Shown here piece by piece: positions 60,395-64,000 of a stretch of DNA of 64,000 nt. The notes under the pieces are model-generated. The model made no database searches. It saw only the letters and a list, made by a program, of their open reading frames with translations, and was not told the origin of the DNA. This DNA is from Macrotrachela quadricornifera. Its lineage: Eukaryota; Rotifera; Eurotatoria; Philodinida; Philodinidae. The DNA is taken from contig JAJEKB010021543.1 in the NCBI GenBank assembly GCA_022393335.1, positions 2,460,254 to 2,524,253 of the forward strand, given 5' to 3'. The translations under genes were made by a program, and so were the position numbers. The stretch's first letter is position 1; each line of letters begins with the position of its first letter.

Positions 60395-62401
60395 AACACC
60401 ATTGATCTTGTATGAGCAATATAATCACTTCCATAAAAACATAATTTTATTTAAAATTTAAAAAAATAAGAACAGTTTTGATCAAACATAGGATACAGTA
60501 TTGATCTCTCATGTACTACTGTTTTCAAATATAATTCTGTAAAACTCTGTCGATATTTTCATAGTTAAAAGATGAGATAAAGTGTGAAATCGATCAAACG
60601 TTGTTGTTTGATTTTAAACGCCAATGTGATTCAATAAATTATTGAACAAAATTATTATCAAGTCACAAATTTGAGTGAAATTCTAAATCACCATATACAC
60701 AGAACTACATAAATATGGTTATATACACCGAAAAAAAAATCTACTAAGAATTTACAAAGCAACGATATATGAAATGATAAGTTACAAAATTCTGAATTCT
60801 GCTTGGTTAGAATTTTGTAACTGTTAAGGTTTCTAGATAATCTACAAGGTACATTTTAAGTTCCAACAGTAAATGGTTCAACAATAACTTTCGGGAATTT
60901 CCTGCCAGTTGATACCGACCGAATCAATATCAATTATTTAATGATACCCGAAGAAGACTAATAATCCTCACAGCTTTTTGTTATTGCGCGTGATAATCTT
61001 TCCTCATTTTCTGATTTTTTCAGTTTAATGTTCACTACCTTTTTCAAGTGTTAGTTTATTTATATTTTTTATGGATCTTTCTAGTGGTTGTATTTTCCTG
61101 ATGATCTTTATCTTTCAATAAAATGAAACCGGTCGAAAAAAAAACAGTTTCTTTATTTTCATAAACAATTCAAACTACACTTGGGTAGTTTGTTACACGA
61201 GCGCCTTTTTTCACACTTAAGTAATTGTTTATATGAGAAAATATATAACATCATATTCTTCCTTCGATTCTTGTGCAAAGTGTATAACATTCTTATATGC
61301 GTCATAATAGAATCTTTACATCAAGCCATTCTATTACTCAATTGGAATTTTCCCATTGAATCACCCTAGGAACGTCATCAGAATGCTTCATTGTAATTTC
61401 GCATATAAATACGCATGTGTTATTCTAGTGTTCTGTGTGTATGTGTTTTAAAGCTATATTCATTATAAGTGTTTCACATATTCGATGTTAATAAAAGTAC
61501 TCACGCATATCAAGTAAGTTACAATCTTTAATAACTATCAGACTACAAAGTTAACAGTTACTAGTGTTGATTTTCATTGTTACTTTTTCGTCATATACAC
61601 CCTCAACCGTACCCTCTCACACTCTTACCCTCAGGTTATCCTTGACTGTTCTCTCACCCACTTGGCATGGTGTTTACACCCGGTACAGTATATTTACATC
61701 CTCAACCTCGAGGTTGATTATATGTTATTTAAATATCGCACAGAAGTCAAAAATACACTTTGTAGATGATCAGTGTAGAAGTCATGATCATCGTTGTTTT
61801 CAATATCGAATAAAATACTTTAAAAGAGCTTAAGATCAAAACGTACACTTTAACTTCGGAATCGTTTAGTGATAAATATGCTTGCCTGTGAATTGTATTT
61901 AGAATGGAAATCGCAATAGAAGAACAAAATTATGTATGACAAAAGCTATGTTGGAAAAAACCTATACAATGCTTTTATTAAGCACTTCATCGCACTTTTA
62001 TCTCAAAATAAATAGAAAAACACAAAGTTGCTGACGCATTATGCAAACAGTAAGAAAAAAAAACGATGCGATGCACGTGAGTAAAAGAAAAGCACAACAC
62101 TCTTGAGGATGTGAGTGTGGATTCAAGATATCTTCTGTATCCACACTCCACACTCACATACTCAAGAAGAAAGCTAGATTTATTTTGTTTGACTAGCTTA
62201 AAAAGTCTCCTCCTCATTTGAAATAATCCATAAATCTTGTATGACACGTAACAGTATTACTTGGAAAAAACCAAGCTTTTATTTTCAGACGATAGATTTC
62301 GTCATACTTTAGTACTATATTTTTGCCTAATATATTTCTGGTTTTTGTTTAGACAAAATTTGTTAGAATGAAATAGAAAGATCGATATTCTAAAGTTAAT
62401 C
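60395..62401. other. Intergenic upstream of the ADP-ribosyltransferase gene
   Basis: AT-rich with no gene seen. Contains a hairpin at 62102-62166. Open frames at 61181-61369, 61564-61833 and 61987-62247 lack support. Confidence 0.4.
62102..62166. repeat. 65-bp hairpin
   Basis: CTTGAGGATGTGAGTGTGGAT pairs with ATCCACACTC...CTCACATACTCAAG, with a small bulge and a loop around TCAAGATATCTTCTG. It lies about 235 bp upstream of the ADP-ribosyltransferase start; function unknown. Confidence 0.75.
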
Positions 62402-63493
62402 ATGTTGCAAGCATATCCTACCGATTCACATGTTCGATGGTTTTGGCGAAATGGCAATGATCCGTTCTCTCCTATTCAACATGAAGAAGAATGGCGCTGT
62501 TACTCCGATGTGGAAACAGCTATAATTGAGGAAGCGTTTCAAATAAAACGTCCACAAGCTCTGCTTGACAAATACCATATTGATTTTGAACACTCTGTTC
62601 AAATATCGAATAACAATTTAAAAAAGCAACGACCTGTCAAGCGTGTAATTAATCGGCTGGATGAAGCGCCTCTCCGCGCAGAACGATTCACAACAACCTC
62701 AATCATTCCAATAAGATCTTTCATCAATCCGAGACATGTTTCATATGGTGCCTTTTTTCGTGAAGTTGAGAACTTTTGTGAAGTTCCCTTTATGTCGCGG
62801 CCATTTGAACGCGCTTGTGTTCGTCGAAGGATTGTTGAAAAAGCAGCAGCAGGTCTAACTATCGAAGGAAAGACGGCAGGCCAACAGAAAAGCGCTGAAT
62901 GGTTAGCTGAACAACTATTGAAAGAGAAAGAAGAATCCATCAGGAAAATTTGGAGTTGTTGTGCTCGTCTTTATTGCATGCAATGCTTCCTGTATGAGAA
63001 ACTGAATGAGGTAATGCGTCTTATAGGAGATTCAAAGCACGAAATATTTTGGCGGGAAAAAGTGTCAACGCTTGGTCCCTTTGCTCTAATTCTTTGGCGT
63101 TTTGGAGATTTTGAAAAGACTAGAGAAGCGACTTTATACCGTGGAGCTAACTTATCGAATGACCTTATCAGTCAGTATCAAGAGAAATGTGTTGCTCCTT
63201 CAGAGGCCACATCAGAAACACCTTTTATTTTTCCAGCATGCACATCTACCAGTTTGGATAGGAGTAAGGCAGAACAATACGGAAATGTACTCTTTAGAAT
63301 CAAGATTCAATCTGGTGATGGTTGGAATATGATGCCCTATTCTCCTTACTATTATGAAGAAGAAATACTACTTCGACCCTATTTTTGTTTTAATATTGTC
63401 TTATGCGAATTCAATTCAGTAATAAACAAATGGGTCATTGATTTGGTTTCGAACACAATACTTGTGCTTCCAGATTGGATACCTGCGAAATAA
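62402..63493 (+). CDS. WWE-domain mono-ADP-ribosyltransferase (R-S-E type)
   Basis: A single-exon gene of 363 residues. The N-terminus (8-80) is a WWE domain: VRWFWRNGND, EEEWRCYSDVETAIIEEAF, then YHIDFEHSVQISN and VKRV. WWE domains bind ADP-ribose units, mostly on proteins. The C-terminal half is an ARTC-type catalytic domain: ATLYRGANLS (Arg247), ACTSTSLD (STS motif, about 282-284) and YYYEEEILLRPYFCFNI (catalytic EXE, Glu319-321), the R-S-E set of arginine-specific transferases. No signal peptide or transmembrane segment is seen, so it is probably intracellular, unlike vertebrate ecto-ARTs. Substrate unknown. ATG 62402 sits directly before the WWE. Confidence 0.9.
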   Translation: MLQAYPTDSHVRWFWRNGNDPFSPIQHEEEWRCYSDVETAIIEEAFQIKRPQALLDKYHIDFEHSVQISNNNLKKQRPVKRVINRLDEAPLRAERFTTTSIIPIRSFINPRHVSYGAFFREVENFCEVPFMSRPFERACVRRRIVEKAAAGLTIEGKTAGQQKSAEWLAEQLLKEKEESIRKIWSCCARLYCMQCFLYEKLNEVMRLIGDSKHEIFWREKVSTLGPFALILWRFGDFEKTREATLYRGANLSNDLISQYQEKCVAPSEATSETPFIFPACTSTSLDRSKAEQYGNVLFRIKIQSGDGWNMMPYSPYYYEEEILLRPYFCFNIVLCEFNSVINKWVIDLVSNTILVLPDWIPAK

Positions 63494-63854
63494 TCTATAT
63501 TTAAACGAATAACTGCAATTTTCAAAACAGATAGAAATTGTCTGTAATTACTCGAAAACTGTATTCTTATTGATGACATTTTCATATTTTCCAGCCTACT
63601 CATTTGCTCAATCCATTTTAAGGATATATATGTGGATGAGGATGAGGGTGTGAGTGTGCGTTTATGTTTTTACATATACTGTCACTTGCAAGTACAGTCA
63701 TTGTAAGATTTTTTCTAGAGAAATTTATTTAAGAAGGAAACGATAAACTACCATTAAAAATCAGGAGAAAAAACCTAACTCATTTGAAACACTATTTTCG
63801 AATTACATCATAAAAGTTGATGAAAAGATATTGTGATCAAGATACTGTTTTATA
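63494..63854. other. Converging 3' flanks
   Basis: 3' UTR region between the ADP-ribosyltransferase gene and the minus-strand GST gene. No gene. Confidence 0.4.
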
Positions 63855-64000
63855 TTAATCCAATAATGGTTTGAAATCTGGATCTCCCTTTTTCATTGCA
63901 CGCTGATAAGCAGGTCGCGCACCAATTCGTTTTAAATAAGCACGTATATGAGGATAAGGTGTTAGATCAATTGGTCTAAAATCACGCATAGTTGTCAATG
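63855..64000 (-). CDS. Glutathione S-transferase, C-terminal part (cut by window)
   Basis: The minus frame reads from the window edge to TAA at 63855-63857, giving 47 residues: ...DLTPYPHIRAYLKRIGARPA, then YQRAMKKGDPDFKPLLD. The PxIxAYLxRIxARPAYQRAMxKGDP pattern is the end of the C-terminal helical domain of bacterial-type GSTs (YfcG/beta-like). The catalytic N-terminal thioredoxin fold lies beyond the window. A bacterial flavour suggests, but does not prove, horizontal origin. Confidence 0.85.
   Translation of the reverse strand, partial: LTTMRDFRPIDLTPYPHIRAYLKRIGARPAYQRAMKKGDPDFKPLLD

Noticed and set aside
1..64000. CRISPR arrays, bacterial operons, rRNA or tRNA genes
   Set aside because: Tandem arrays present are minisatellites or MITE interiors without spacer structure; genes carry spliceosomal introns; no rRNA or clear tRNA cloverleaf was noticed by eye.

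Overview
This window reads as an AT-rich, TE-dense piece of a metazoan genome, most likely a bdelloid rotifer (Adineta/Rotaria type). Evidence: genes have many short GT...TTTAG introns of about 45-70 bp, and the gene families are ones typically expanded in bdelloids (six-bladed NHL-repeat proteins with Thr-rich linkers, F-box relatives, a WWE plus R-S-E ADP-ribosyltransferase, Cys-less pentameric channel proteins). Bacterial-looking metabolic genes with no or one intron lie among them. Genus is not claimed; this is recognition by eye, without database searches.

Layout. 0-13 kb is mostly mobile DNA: the 3' end of an unknown gene, a CGATTAATCG-rich MITE, a decayed DDE transposase, an intact SDR oxidoreductase, a hAT-like MITE, and a 4.49-kb element with a perfect 8-bp target-site duplication and nested inverted repeats. 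13-16 kb has an NHL-repeat gene and a RidA/YjgF gene with a signal-like leader. 17.7-24.7 kb is one seven-exon gene (1425 aa as reconstructed) joining an N-terminal sacsin/NO VEIN-type GHKL ATPase to a C-terminal DUF3883 PD-(D/E)XK domain; two of its introns were inflated to 1.0 and 1.4 kb by repeats. 25-32.6 kb holds two minus-strand surface-protein genes: a type II membrane protein with a Thr stalk and duplicated beta domains (566 aa), and a secreted Cys-rich/Thr/NHL protein (441 aa).

35-36.6 kb holds an acyl-CoA synthetase gene broken by one stop and one frameshift. 39-43.4 kb is a cluster of non-autonomous elements, two with perfect 8-bp duplications. 44.4-46.0 kb is an F-box pseudogene with about 23 in-frame stops but no net frameshift. 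46.9-48.9 kb is a five-exon pentameric ligand-gated channel-like gene (401 aa). 50.3-51.8 kb is a TTAA-flanked element with about 270-bp inverted repeats. 52.8-54.4 kb encodes an alpha-oxoamine synthase resembling bacterial CqsA/LqsA autoinducer synthases. 56.8-57.8 kb may hold a small three-exon gene. A 400-bp N gap lies at 59.1 kb. 62.4-63.5 kb is the WWE-ADP-ribosyltransferase, and the window ends inside a minus-strand glutathione S-transferase gene.

The genes do not form an operon or obvious pathway. The most notable items are the NO VEIN-like ATPase-nuclease, the CqsA-like enzyme in an intron-bearing eukaryotic gene, a recurrent class of hAT-like elements filled with short-motif arrays, and the substitution-only decay of the F-box copy.
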